A stretch of DNA of 15,060 nt from the NCBI GenBank assembly GCA_003557965.1, contig PWND01000109.1, positions 1-15,060 on the forward strand, read 5' to 3'. Position numbers and translations under genes: made by a program. The DNA comes from Bacteroidales bacterium (GTDB taxonomy: Bacteria > Bacteroidota > Bacteroidia > Bacteroidales > UBA7960). Below the pieces are notes generated by a model that saw nothing but the letters and a program-made list of their open reading frames with translations, was not told where the DNA came from and searched no databases. This document shows, in pieces, positions 1 through 9,300 of the stretch; position 1 is the stretch's first letter, and each line of letters starts with the position of its first letter.

Positions 1-93
1 AATTAACCAGCAAACTATTTTCCCAATTAACCAATCAACAAGTTTCCCAATTAACCAATCAACAAGTTTCCCAATTAACCAATTAACTAATTT
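1..93. repeat. 24-bp direct tandem repeat, about four copies
   Basis: Two identical 24-bp units (22-45 and 46-69) begin CCCAATTAACC and end ACAAGTTT. They are flanked by a diverged third unit (70-93) and a partial or diverged unit (1-21), so the array probably continues to the left of the window. After 93 the sequence decays into related ATTAACACATTTGCACATTAA text. There is no reading frame through it and no unique spacers between units. Repeats rich in AATTAACC are familiar in Bacteroidota intergenic DNA; no function can be read from the sequence. The rest of the gap (94-201) shows nothing recognisable. Confidence 0.85.
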
Positions 94-201
94 GCTCATT
101 AACACATTTGCACATTAATTTCTGCGTTTTGCCTTGCCCACCCGCAACGTCTGATCCGGTATTAATTGTTTGAGATACCCTTTAAGATAGTGCAGAACAC
201 C

Positions 202-1197
202 TTAATGTAAAATTATTTCCGACATCTGCCCTATCGCATGCTTTGCTTCTCTTAAATTAGTTATTATTACCCAGGCATGGAATAGTTTTGGGTATTCGAA
301 ATAATTAACAGGGATGTTCTGGCCATCCATTTTTTGCTTTAGCTTAAGAATATCCGGATGGCAAAGATCATGTGTAGCTGTAAAAACAGTGATTTCAGGC
401 AATCCGCTTAAATCACCGTAAAGCGGACTGAGTTTATAATGCGTAAGCTCAGTATCTCCGGCATAATATCCTGCTGCCATTTCAAGGCCTTTTATACCCA
501 AAATCTTATCTTTTTTATCTTTTGTTAGAATGTCGGGATTACTCATTGAAATATCAAGCCATGGAGACAGCAATATAAGCTTTGATGGCAGGCTGATGTT
601 ATTATTTCTCAAATACATTGAAAATCCTAAAGCCAATCCTCCACCGGCAGAATCGCCGATGAAAATAATGTTTTGTGGTGATGTTTGTTCTGAAATTTCA
701 TTGTACAGATTTATTAAAAATTCATATACCTCTTTGTATGTAAACTCAGGAGCGAGAGGATAATCCGGTACTACAAAGCTTGCATTGGTTTTAACTATCA
801 ATTCATCAATCAAGTCCCAATGATATTTAGTGAGGTTATAAACATAAGCACCACCATGAAGGTAAATAATAACTTTATCAGAGTTTGTTTCCAAAGGGTT
901 TATTGTCCACACGTGTCTGTTATCTGTAATACTCTCTATAATATCATACTTCTTTTTCATAGCCCTTGAAGGAGCAGTAGCTGTTTGATTAAAGCTTTTG
1001 TTAGCAATATCTTTGTCAAATCGCTTTTTCTGATTGGAAATTGCCATTGTTTTTGGAATCAACCTGGCGGTAAAGCTAAGCCGTTCTTTATGGATATATG
1101 TAATACCAATCTCCATTTTATCACGTAGCGCACCGTATGAATCTGCCGGAAGCAAAAAAATCATAAGTAAAGGCAGGATGAAATATTTTTTAAGCAT
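202..1197 (-). CDS. HSL-family alpha/beta hydrolase (esterase/lipase-like), exported
   Basis: A 331-residue serine hydrolase of the hormone-sensitive-lipase type, probably acting on carboxylic esters; the substrate cannot be told. The N-terminus has a hydrophobic stretch after MLKK (about residues 5-17) followed by a possible cleavage region (ADSYGA), suggesting export. Family marks occur in order: oxyanion-hole HGGAY at 114-118 (the family usually has HGGG or HGGA), YPLAPE at 146-151, the nucleophile elbow GDSAGG at 181-186 with Ser183, an acid in HDLCHPD (Asp277 likely), and the catalytic His307 in LFHAW. All three catalytic positions are present, so the gene looks intact. The start is an ATG giving a complete signal sequence. 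It lies 169 bp downstream of selO on the same strand with no obvious terminator between, so co-transcription is possible. The stop is TAA. Confidence 0.9.
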   Translation of the reverse strand: MLKKYFILPLLMIFLLPADSYGALRDKMEIGITYIHKERLSFTARLIPKTMAISNQKKRFDKDIANKSFNQTATAPSRAMKKKYDIIESITDNRHVWTINPLETNSDKVIIYLHGGAYVYNLTKYHWDLIDELIVKTNASFVVPDYPLAPEFTYKEVYEFLINLYNEISEQTSPQNIIFIGDSAGGGLALGFSMYLRNNNISLPSKLILLSPWLDISMSNPDILTKDKKDKILGIKGLEMAAGYYAGDTELTHYKLSPLYGDLSGLPEITVFTATHDLCHPDILKLKQKMDGQNIPVNYFEYPKLFHAWVIITNLREAKHAIGQMSEIILH

Positions 1198-1366
1198 TTT
1201 TTAGTATTTAATTAAAATGAGGTAATCTAAAAACACACTCTAATTTCAATAAAGAATTGCTATTCCTAAATCTACTCACTACTTCCTTTCTAACTGCTAA
1301 AAGTATGAAGTATTTCTGAATAATTTGCATTGGTGTGTTTATTTTTATTACATCCGGCCTATTTCT

Positions 1367-2827
1367 TCAAGTTCCACAAAAGGTTTTATATGTTTTGTCA
1401 AAATCGGGGTCAGTAAAAAGAAGGTTTTTAAATTTAACTCTATACTCATAGGGTTTCTGCAGGGTTTCTAATAAAGTATTTAATGTTGACAGTTTACCTT
1501 TATCAGCATTTTCAATAGCTTCTTCAACATGCTGATTTCTGGGAATAAGAACGGGGTTATTCTTTTTCATAATGGATTTGGCATGTTCAATTCCCCTCCC
1601 GGTTTTTGATAATCTTTTTTCCCATTTCTCTTTCCAGGGCAAAATGGCATTCTTAAAGCCTGTGTTGTTTTGAGGAAAACCTTCTATCCGCAGGCTTGTA
1701 AAGGTATTCGTATAATCCGCCTTATAAGTTTGCATGATATTTAATAATTCATCAACCAGCTCCGAGTCTTCTTCATGAGGTTCGTCAATCCCGATTTTAG
1801 AAAGCATCAAACTGTAGTATTTTGCATTAAAGATACTATCGAACTGATTGATTATCTCAACCGCTAAAGACACTGCCTTGTCTTCATCGGGATGAATCAG
1901 GGGCAATAAAGCTTCAGCCAGCTTAGCCAGGTTCCATTTCAGTATTTGGGGTTGATTACCAAAAGAATATCTGCCAAAATGATCTATAGAGCTATATACA
2001 GTTTCGGGATTATAGCTACTCATAAAAGCACATGGGCCATAGTCGAATGTTTCACCACAAATGGATGTGTTGTCGGTATTCATTACGCCATGAATAAACC
2101 CAACTCTCATCCAGTTAACAACCAGGTCGATTTGTATATTCATCACCCTTTCAAGCAGGCTTAAGGCAGGATTTTCATTATTCAATGTTTCCGGAAAATG
2201 CCTGTTTATTGTGTAATTTGTGAGGGTTTGTAAGTCCTCAGTTTTACCAAAATACCTTGCATATTCAAATGTTCCAACCCTGATGTGACTTGTCATTACC
2301 CTTGTAAGCACAGCCCCTGTATTGATAGTTTCCCTATAAACCGGCTCATTTGTTTTTACTACAGCTAAGCTTCTTGAAGTTGGAACTCCAAGATAAAACA
2401 TAGCCTCGCTAATAAGATATTCTCTGAGCATGGATTTTAGAGTAGCTTTCCCATCTCCGCCTCTTGAATATGGTGTTTTCCCGCTACCTTTAAGCTGAAT
2501 ATCAAATCGCTCCCCTTCATTAGTAATGTGTTCTCCCAAAAGTATTGCCCTCCCGTCTCCAAGCATTGTAAAATGTCCGAATTGATGTCCGGCGTATGCT
2601 TGTGAAAGTGGTTCTGAATTATCAGGTAACTTGCTCCCCGACAAGATCCGGGCTAAGTCTGCGTCAGTAACTTTATTGACTCCCAATTCTTGAATAAGTG
2701 CAGTATTTAAAAGAAAGAGCTCAGGATTTTCAGTCACCGCAGGATTAAGCTTGCTGTAAAAGCTTACAGGCAATTGCGGGTATGTATTGTCGAAATTAAA
2801 GACCTTATTAAGGGGTTTATTATTCAT
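1367..2827 (-). CDS. selO: Protein adenylyltransferase SelO (YdiU/UPF0061 family)
   Basis: SelO is a pseudokinase-fold enzyme that transfers AMP from ATP to Ser/Thr/Tyr of target proteins; in E. coli it is linked to redox homeostasis. The whole protein matches the family: YAGHQFGHF, LGDGRAILLGE, LKGSGKTPYSRGGDGKATLK with the nucleotide-binding Lys and Arg residues, REYLISEAM, HGVMNTDN (metal-binding/catalytic Asn and Asp), DYGPCAFM, and the C-terminal TFCGT. The Cys of DYGPC (about residue 266) and the antepenultimate Cys (about 484) correspond to the redox pair described for the E. coli enzyme. Eukaryotic SelO has Sec at the second position; here it is Cys and the TGA that follows Thr is an ordinary stop. 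The frame is open to a TTG at 2836, but the first ATG is at 2827 and gives 486 residues, close to the usual bacterial length of about 480-490, so I chose it. No Shine-Dalgarno sequence is visible. Confidence 0.95.
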   Translation of the reverse strand: MNNKPLNKVFNFDNTYPQLPVSFYSKLNPAVTENPELFLLNTALIQELGVNKVTDADLARILSGSKLPDNSEPLSQAYAGHQFGHFTMLGDGRAILLGEHITNEGERFDIQLKGSGKTPYSRGGDGKATLKSMLREYLISEAMFYLGVPTSRSLAVVKTNEPVYRETINTGAVLTRVMTSHIRVGTFEYARYFGKTEDLQTLTNYTINRHFPETLNNENPALSLLERVMNIQIDLVVNWMRVGFIHGVMNTDNTSICGETFDYGPCAFMSSYNPETVYSSIDHFGRYSFGNQPQILKWNLAKLAEALLPLIHPDEDKAVSLAVEIINQFDSIFNAKYYSLMLSKIGIDEPHEEDSELVDELLNIMQTYKADYTNTFTSLRIEGFPQNNTGFKNAILPWKEKWEKRLSKTGRGIEHAKSIMKKNNPVLIPRNQHVEEAIENADKGKLSTLNTLLETLQKPYEYRVKFKNLLFTDPDFDKTYKTFCGT

Positions 2828-3337
2828 AGGAAACAAGTATTTTACAAAAAAACAGATACACCTGTATTAAAACGATTATTTGCTCACACAGTGCATTATG
2901 CAAGCAACTTCCAAAGAAATCTATTTTGTCATATAATGTTATAAGAAAACAAGCTTAAGCTACAGTTTGTTTAATAATTGTAAATGCATCCGGATATATT
3001 TTTCACACATTAGCAAATGTTTTGATAAAGATTGGAATTACTGCCTTATTGTCTGCCATTTTGTTTACTTATACAAAAAAAGACAAAACATAACAGGAAC
3101 TTATAAAAACTAAATAAGCTTTTTGTTAATTTTGCGTTGCATTATTAAGCTTGGGAATTTTCTGCAATTTTGTGTAGAACTACTCTCAATTAGCTTATTT
3201 GAGCATTAATTTATAAGGCTAATTCTTTTAGATTGAAAATTAAAATCAGGAAACAATCACGACAAACTCTTTGACTAAAAGGAGGATGTTTGTTATTGGA
3301 TGTTCCATGTGGCCAACAAAAAACAAATTATTAAAAC
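2828..3337. other. 510-bp divergent intergenic region
   Basis: This region separates selO (minus) from the repeat protein (plus) and must hold both promoters. It is very AT-rich and has no credible gene. One match to the Bacteroidota -7 consensus TAnnTTTG on the plus strand (TAATTTTG, 3127-3134) lies about 200 bp ahead of the downstream start, without a clear TTTG -33 partner. A perfect 10-bp palindrome AGCTTAAGCT sits at 2952-2961. Close to the downstream gene, GGAGG (3281-3285) precedes a 13-codon open frame (3300-3341) whose TGA overlaps the ATG at 3338. None of these marks is strong enough for a firm regulatory call. Confidence 0.4.
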
Positions 3338-5077
3338 ATGAAACAGCTTATGAATAAAATCAACTTCTTTCCATTTATCATTTTGAATATAATTTTCGTT
3401 CATTCTTTTTCTCAGGATGTTTCCATAAGTCATATTGCTGATGATTTTGATGGCACAGGGCAATATGTAGATGGGCAAAAGCATGGTGATTGGCACTATC
3501 TTGACAACGACAGTGTAGTTAGAAGGGCCGGAGTGTATAATATGGGTGATAAAGAAGGCATTTGGGAGTTTTTTAATGTTGCGGGAATAAAAACACACAC
3601 TATTGATTATGATACTTCAGAATATAAATCATACTATGAAAATGGCAAGTTAAAAGGAAAAGGGTTTTTAGAGGATGGTAAAAAGCAGGGAAGTTGGGTT
3701 TATCTCCATAGAAACGGAGAAATAAAATCGGAAGGTTTTTATAAAAAAAACAGAAAACAAGGCCTTTGGGAGTATTATAATGAAGATGGCAGTATTTCTT
3801 ATGATTACAACTATGACACAAAAGTTCGCACAGAATATTATCCTGATGGGGCTAAACGTGAAAAAGGAGTTATGAAGGAAGATAAAAAGCAGGGCAATTG
3901 GAAATACTGGTATATGAGTGGCCAAAAGTGGTCGGAAGGGAAATATAAAGATAATGAAAGAATTGGGATGTGGGAGTTTTGGTATGAAGACGGAACAAAA
4001 TGGGCTGAGGTGCAAAATGAAGAGGGCACTTCTAAAAGTTGGTATCCATGCGGGCAAATGGAAAAAACAGGGGAGGTAAAAAATTCATTGATGCATGGTT
4101 TATGGACTTTTTATTATGAAAATGGGAATAAAAAGGAAATGACCAATTACAAAAAAGGAATCAGGCATGGAAAGAGCGAGCTGTTTTTTGAAAATGGCAA
4201 TAATGAATTTGTTGGACATTATATTAACGGCAAACTCAATGGTTATGCCTACTGGTGGTACGAAGACGAAACAATGGAAATGGAAGGCAAGCTAATAGAT
4301 GATTTGCAAGACAGCACATGGGTATTTTATCAGCCAAATGGTAAAAAAGCAAGCAAAGGCGATTTTAAAAAGGGCGTTCAGCATGGGGTTTGGACGTATT
4401 ACTACATTACCGGTGAAAAATTAAGAAGAGGAGAGTATGTTGATGGTAAACGACAGGGGTTGTGGAAAACATGGTATGAGTCGGGGAGGATTAGCCATAA
4501 AGGCGAATTCACTGATGGCAAAGAAAATGGCGAATGGGTGCGATGGTATGAAAACGGACAAATGAAAGACAGGGGAGTTTTTAATATGGGAATAATGGAT
4601 AAAAAGTGGGAGGGGTGGCATGAAGATGGAAGAAGCAGATATATTGTAAATTATATTGTAAAAAAAGAGGATGGAGAAAGAGAAAGCTTACGACATGGCT
4701 TATCCCATCACTGGTACGACAATGGAAGAGACAGACAGGTTGGAGAGTATAAAAACGGCTTTGAAGAAGGAAGGTGGAAGTATTGGTATGAAAACGGAAG
4801 CAAAATGAAAGAAGGCGCTTTCAGAAATGGTCAAAAGCATGGTACGTGGGTGTTTTATGACGTAAGAGGAGCAAAAATAAGACAGCAGAATTTTAATAAT
4901 AATATACCGGAAGGACAATTTGTTGAATTCTATATGAATGGCAACAAAAAACAAGAAGGAAGTTATAGAAAAGGCCAAAAACACGGAAGATGGACTTTAT
5001 GGAGCCAGGATGGTGAAAAAATCAGGGAAATGCGGTTTGATAACGGACAAATAACAAGGGAGAGAACTTTTAGGTAA
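3338..5077 (+). CDS. Secreted YwqK/MORN-type repeat protein
   Basis: A 579-residue protein built almost wholly of tandem repeats after a signal peptide (hydrophobic residues about 9-24, likely cleavage in HSFS-Q, a common Bacteroidota pattern). The repeat is 20-24 residues and follows the pattern DGKKQGxWxYYxENGxxxxEGxY, the MORN_2 / 'YwqK-family antitoxin' repeat. I count about 22 copies from residue 44 to the end; units 3, 6 and 9 are shortened and unit 18 is extended. The repeats fold as a beta-rich solenoid-like sheet. The 'antitoxin' label in this family is an annotation habit and nothing here shows a toxin partner. Because of the signal peptide it should lie in the periplasm or on the surface. 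ATG 3338 is used; ATG 3350 (residue 5) is an alternative that keeps the signal sequence. It ends with TAA TAA. Neighbouring genes give no functional clue; molecular role unknown. Confidence 0.88.
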   Translation: MKQLMNKINFFPFIILNIIFVHSFSQDVSISHIADDFDGTGQYVDGQKHGDWHYLDNDSVVRRAGVYNMGDKEGIWEFFNVAGIKTHTIDYDTSEYKSYYENGKLKGKGFLEDGKKQGSWVYLHRNGEIKSEGFYKKNRKQGLWEYYNEDGSISYDYNYDTKVRTEYYPDGAKREKGVMKEDKKQGNWKYWYMSGQKWSEGKYKDNERIGMWEFWYEDGTKWAEVQNEEGTSKSWYPCGQMEKTGEVKNSLMHGLWTFYYENGNKKEMTNYKKGIRHGKSELFFENGNNEFVGHYINGKLNGYAYWWYEDETMEMEGKLIDDLQDSTWVFYQPNGKKASKGDFKKGVQHGVWTYYYITGEKLRRGEYVDGKRQGLWKTWYESGRISHKGEFTDGKENGEWVRWYENGQMKDRGVFNMGIMDKKWEGWHEDGRSRYIVNYIVKKEDGERESLRHGLSHHWYDNGRDRQVGEYKNGFEEGRWKYWYENGSKMKEGAFRNGQKHGTWVFYDVRGAKIRQQNFNNNIPEGQFVEFYMNGNKKQEGSYRKGQKHGRWTLWSQDGEKIREMRFDNGQITRERTFR

Positions 5078-5081
5078 TAAC

Positions 5082-5130
5082 TGCAAAAAAAGGCTTATGA
5101 AATCAGCTATTTGCTGAAGTTATTTTTGCA
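5082..5130. terminator. Possible bidirectional terminator between convergent genes
   Basis: TGCAAAAA (5082-5089) is the exact reverse complement of TTTTTGCA (5123-5130). Inside them, TCAGC (5103-5107) and GCTGA (5113-5117) form a perfect 5-bp stem with a TATTT loop. The convergent stops of the repeat protein (5077) and the MscS-like gene (5107) fall at or just before it. The stem is interrupted and weak, so this is a tentative call. Confidence 0.35.
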
Positions 5131-5820
5131 ATACTCATCAAGGAAGCTTTTCAATTGATTAATATACTCATCAGAAAAAGATAAAAAGCGTACTTCAACC
5201 TGTGCGGTACTGTCGTTTATTTGTTTTATTTGTATTTCAGGAGGACGGTTATATATTACCCAGGGGGTTGAGCTAACGGCACTTAATATTCTTTCTTTAA
5301 TCTCTCTGTGTGGAAAATTTCCCGGAATATTTAATTTTATCATAGCGTACTTATAGCTTTTCTCCGTAAAAGGCTTTGTTAAGGCCTGGTTTATCAATTT
5401 TGAATATGGAATTTTTATATATTCGCCGTTTGTTGTTTCAAGTTCAATTGATAAATATCCCGTTCTTTTTATAATGCCCTCAGCTAAAGGTGTTTTTATA
5501 TATTGCCCCGGCTTAAAGCCGTTTTCAGTTTTTAATACAACCCCCGACACAAGATCTCGGATAACATACCACCCCAATGTGGTAAACAAAACCACAGCCA
5601 TTGCAGCAATTATAAAAGGCATGAAAGTATATGAAATAAACAGGTTGTATATAGCCCAAAAAACGAATACAATCCAAACTGTAAATTCAAAAGCCGGTAT
5701 TATTTGAGTGAGTGCATGGAAGAAGCTGTGCCTTTTGCCCGAAATCCTTGCTATAAAAAAAAGTATGCGTAATACTATAAATAGTATTGCCCCGGTTGCT
5801 ATTATAAATATCACACTCAT
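5107..5820 (-). CDS. Small MscS-type mechanosensitive ion channel
   Basis: A 237-residue membrane protein. Three hydrophobic helices are visible at about residues 2-24, 42-62 and 65-90, the last leading into the beta domain as the pore-lining TM3 does in MscS. The MscS beta-domain signature follows: WYVIRDLVSG (84-93), FKPGQYIKT (102-110), EGIIKRTGYLSIELETTNGEYIKIP (114-138 with the TT-NG-I-IP pattern), then a mixed alpha/beta C-terminal domain to about 215. The family's usual IPN is IPY here. It is shorter than E. coli MscS (286 residues), mainly at the C-terminus. Such channels open under membrane tension and release ions and small solutes on hypo-osmotic shock. Its ATG overlaps the TGA of the upstream winged-helix ORF (ATGA, 5817-5820), which implies translational coupling within the cotransporter/ATPase operon. 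It stops at TAG. Confidence 0.88.
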   Translation of the reverse strand: MSVIFIIATGAILFIVLRILFFIARISGKRHSFFHALTQIIPAFEFTVWIVFVFWAIYNLFISYTFMPFIIAAMAVVLFTTLGWYVIRDLVSGVVLKTENGFKPGQYIKTPLAEGIIKRTGYLSIELETTNGEYIKIPYSKLINQALTKPFTEKSYKYAMIKLNIPGNFPHREIKERILSAVSSTPWVIYNRPPEIQIKQINDSTAQVEVRFLSFSDEYINQLKSFLDEYCKNNFSK

Positions 5821-6269
5821 AGTAACTTCATGTTTTCAAATTTCTCAATTAAGTGATGCTCAATAGCTGGATTTAGAGAATAAATTCCTGTGAATTTTTC
5901 AAAAATAATTCCCCATCGGATTAAACTGTTCCAGCTATCAATAATGGTTTCTTCTGAAACTCTCATTAATGCTGCAATTTTTTCAAGTGAAAAACGTCTT
6001 TGTAACAGCAACTGCAAAATTAAAAACTTCTGCTCTCGTGATAAATTATCAAAAACATCCAAATCAGGCTTATATGGAAGCTTCATATATAGTGTTTTGC
6101 CGGATACTTTTTCAATACATGAAAGCCATACCTGGATTGCAGCGCCCGGATTTCCATAGGAGACATTAAATATTTTGTTAAACAGCCTGGCATAATCCCA
6201 TTCGGAAAACTCATCTTCTTCTTTTTTATTTATTACAAACTTTAGCCCGCTTGCTTTATGCCTAAGCAT
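5817..6269 (-). CDS. C-terminal lid and winged-helix part of the split P-loop ATPase
   Basis: A 150-residue open frame from ATG 6269. It is in the same frame as the upstream cotransporter/ATPase ORF, separated from that ORF's TAA by 13 sense codons. These read as ordinary protein of the same domain (CSPFDSKELKELI running straight into MLRHKASGLKF). It contains GNPG at about 39-42 (a sensor-2-like motif of ORC/STAND-type ATPases), and a winged helix-turn-helix at about 76-140 (SREQKFLILQLLLQRRFSLEKI, AALMRVSEETIIDSW, LIRWGII, YSLNPAIEHHL). There is no P-loop of its own. The simplest reading is that this is the 3' end of one larger gene cut by a nonsense codon. It may still be made by reinitiation at 6269 as a separate subunit. 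It could also be a true stand-alone winged-helix protein, but the missing N-terminal half argues against that. The TGA stop overlaps the MscS gene start. Confidence 0.75.
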   Translation of the reverse strand: MLRHKASGLKFVINKKEEDEFSEWDYARLFNKIFNVSYGNPGAAIQVWLSCIEKVSGKTLYMKLPYKPDLDVFDNLSREQKFLILQLLLQRRFSLEKIAALMRVSEETIIDSWNSLIRWGIIFEKFTGIYSLNPAIEHHLIEKFENMKLL

Positions 6270-6311
6270 TATAAGTTCTTTTAGCTCTTTTGAGTCAAAA
6301 GGACTGCATTA
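6270..6311 (-). other. In-frame ochre codon and readable 13-codon junction
   Basis: The cotransporter/ATPase ORF ends VNI-TAA at 6309-6311. The next 39 bases (6308-6270) translate without a stop as CSPFDSKELKELI and join the ATG at 6269 in the same frame. The distance from 10883 to 5817 is 5,067 nt, exactly 1,689 codons. One base change (TAA from GAA, CAA or AAA) would make one continuous ATPase domain. All other genes here stop normally, several at TAA, so a reassigned code is not indicated. Confidence 0.8.
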
Positions 6312-9300
6312 AATATTTACTAATGTATATGAGGATAAAGAAGCCTGGTTCTCAATGACTTTATAAACATGAGAATTTATGTTAATTATAAAAAGAAGGT
6401 TGTTGCCGGCTAAATTTATCAGCTTCTTTATATAATTAATAACCTTGTCGCCACCCGGCTTTCTTTCCCACCAAAGCCCCAGGTCATTAATAATAGCAAC
6501 TTTTTTAGAACTAGTATTATCACGTATTGTAGTATTCTCAAAGTAGTCTTTTGCAACATTAAAAGCTTTCGCTAATTCTGATTTAAACAGGTTAAGATCG
6601 CAGGAAGCTTGCTTGGGAGCTCTTATGTATGCAATATTGTTACTAGAAAAATGCTTGCGTGCAATAAGTTTTGATAAGCTTGATTTTCCGGATGAACGCT
6701 TTCCAGTTATAATTATAATACCCGTGCTTCCATTGTAAAACCTTCTAATGCCTTTTTCTCCCAAACTAATTTCATTTTCCATGCCTGCCCAAAAATCTTC
6801 ACCAATGCCACTAAATCCCGAAAACAAATTGTTGTAATAAAATGGCAAAGATTTAATAACGTTAGCTTTAGGAGATATTTTTTCAATAAGCGAATGTATC
6901 TTATCATAAGAATCAACAGGCAACGCATCATGGCTGTCTTGTTTTTCAGTCCATAAAATGCCCTCACTGCGTGTATATAAAAGCTTTACAAACTGTTTTT
7001 CAACCTGGCCTATTGATAAATGAACCACATTTTTGATACGTTTTGACAACTTTTTATTTTCCGTTTCAATAATCTTTTTCTTTAAAGAGCGAGAGGTTTG
7101 AATAATTACTGCCGAAGACAAAGGCTCAAATGATTTTCTAAGTCCATGTCGAAAATCACTTTCTATTGCTTGCACTGTATTCATTATTTTTTGCTCTTCA
7201 GCTTTTAAGGCGCTTATAAAATCTTCAAGAATTTCAACTTGCTTAGCCTCTGCGGCTTCTTCTTCACTATCAATGCTTTCTTTATTGGCTTGCAGGTTAA
7301 AATTTGCAAGCTTAATTACCTCTTTCAGGGTAATTATTGAAGAAGAAAGGCTTGCATCTGCATTGCGGCTTTGATTTTTAATGAAATCTATCAGCTCATG
7401 ACTAATATAAAACTCTGCAGTTTTTCTGATTCCCAAAAAATAAGACTCGGCATCTTTCAACTGCTCGAAGCTTTTTGCTTCTGCAATGTTAAGCGAGCTT
7501 ATTTCCATCGTTTCAGGTAACTCTGCAATTACATCAAAAATTTCATTAAACAACTTATAATAATGAGACTCTATTGAAGGTGCTTTTAGTTTACTATGCT
7601 CAATATTTGGTATTTCCTTATTCTTCTTTTTCTTTAATGATAAGTATTTTTCAGCATTAACTACCAGGCTTCTTAGCGGTGCAACTATGTCGTTTTGTAC
7701 AGCAATTTCCAGTTCATTGTTGTATTTTAAAAACTTGGAATTTATCCTTGAATTTAGCGATAAAAACAGGAAGTCAACAAAACCCTTATTAATAAAAGAC
7801 TTTAAGCTTTTATGCCATAAGTCCGGGAAATTTTTTATGCTTTCAATCAGTGCTGCCTCATTCTTAAGGAGTTTTTTGTATGATTTATAAAAAATAGATG
7901 GCTTAGGGTTTTCTATGATGCTTACTAACTTGTTTAAGTCTGTTGCCAGGGAATCATAAGTGTCTTGTGTGGCTTGTAAGTAATAGCTGTTTACAGTAGT
8001 TTCAAAGTCTTTAATGTTTACAAATATTTTTTGCCTTTCCATCCTCAATATTGTCATGGCGTCAGACTTATTTTCCACCCTGGCTTTTTCAATTAACTCA
8101 TGAATATTATTAAAAATCTTTCTGATTCCTGAAACTATAAAGAAAGATTGCTGAACCAACGACTTTTGATAGTTTTGTAAAAAACGAAGCCTTTTAAAGT
8201 ATATCAAATATTTTGCAAGCAAGTTTAGCCTTACTTTTTTTCTGCGCTTTTTACCCTCCTTGATGTTTATATGATGTGGCAGCTTGTTTATAATACTGCT
8301 TATGTTTTCGATATATTTATTTATTCCTTCGTGAATAAGTTCTTTTTCTTTGTCAATTGTTTTTTCGGAAAATGTTGATAACAGGTTTTTTGCATGAAAA
8401 GCAAAATCATTAAGGCATTTCAATAATGCTTTATGCCTTTCAATGTCGTTTTCAATATTAAGGTCGGCTTCTAAAGTAGAAGTTGTTTTTTCAGCAATGC
8501 TGTTTAATTCTTTTGCAAGATTCACATATAAAAGCCTTGAAGAATGATAGCTTGTGTTTACAAAAGCGTCAGATGCAGCATCAACATCTTTTGTGATATT
8601 AAATATTTGATTGGCAACTAATTCTTTCTCAGAAACCTTTACTCTGGAGGCGAGAGGTTCCGGTGCTTCATTCAGCTCCTTAACTTCTTTTGGCAAGCTT
8701 GTAGTTTTTTCAAATTCTTTTGATATTGAAATATCTTCAAAATAATCAGAAGCTTTTAAAATAATACAGCTTTTAAGAGATTCACATATTGAACTTATTT
8801 CTGAATAAATATTGAGCATTTCTTTACCGGAAAACCCTGGTATTTCAAGTATGGTTAAATCGCTGTTGTATGATTCCGATTTAATTATTTCATGCTTTGA
8901 TAACTTTTCTACGTTATTTTTAATAATTTTTACTTCAGCTTTGATTCTTTGGTCATCAAGTACCTGGTTTAAAAGAGTATAGTAGGATTCTGTAAGCTCC
9001 GGATAGTTATTAATATGCAGTATTCTTACTTTTGCCCGGCGCCAGTTTGTAGAAGCCGTAATATATTTAAGAAGTGTAAGGCATAGTGCAAGGTTTTTCC
9101 CTTTACCTTCCCACCAGATATCAATTTTTGAATATTCACCAAATCCAGCATCGTGGTTGTAATTAAGATAAACCTGGTTAAAATCTAATTGCTTAAGGTT
9201 TTTAATAAGTGCAGAAAACTTGCTAACATTGCCCGGGTTTTTAGTCCATCCCATTAGCACAGTATTTGGCTCAAAACCGGAAAAACCGTAAATTCTGCTT

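Noticed and set aside
1..93. CRISPR array
   Set aside because: The 24-bp units are directly adjacent with no spacers and there are no cas genes.
1231..1340. Inverted repeat AAACACAC (1231-1238) / GTGTGTTT (1333-1340) as a terminator or operator
   Set aside because: The arms are only 8 bp with a 94-bp loop in AT-rich DNA; no T-run or second copy supports it.
1367..1369. TGA at the end of selO as a possible selenocysteine codon
   Set aside because: Sec in SelO occupies the antepenultimate position, which here is already Cys (TFCGT). The TGA comes after the normal final Thr and no following frame continues the family.
3668..4057. Open minus-strand frames of up to 129 codons opposite the repeat protein
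   Set aside because: They arise from the biased codon content of the YwqK repeats (K, G, W, E-rich sense strand), have low-complexity F/I/P-rich translations and overlap a clear coding gene.
3338..5077. Toxin-antitoxin pair suggested by the YwqK 'antitoxin' family name
   Set aside because: The protein is exported and repeat-only, and no small toxin-like gene lies beside it on the same strand.
6309..6311. Programmed recoding of TAA or a reassigned genetic code
   Set aside because: TAA ends other intact genes here (hydrolase, repeat protein, antiporter), and no recoding element or known TAA-decoding system is visible. A substitution or sequence error is simpler.
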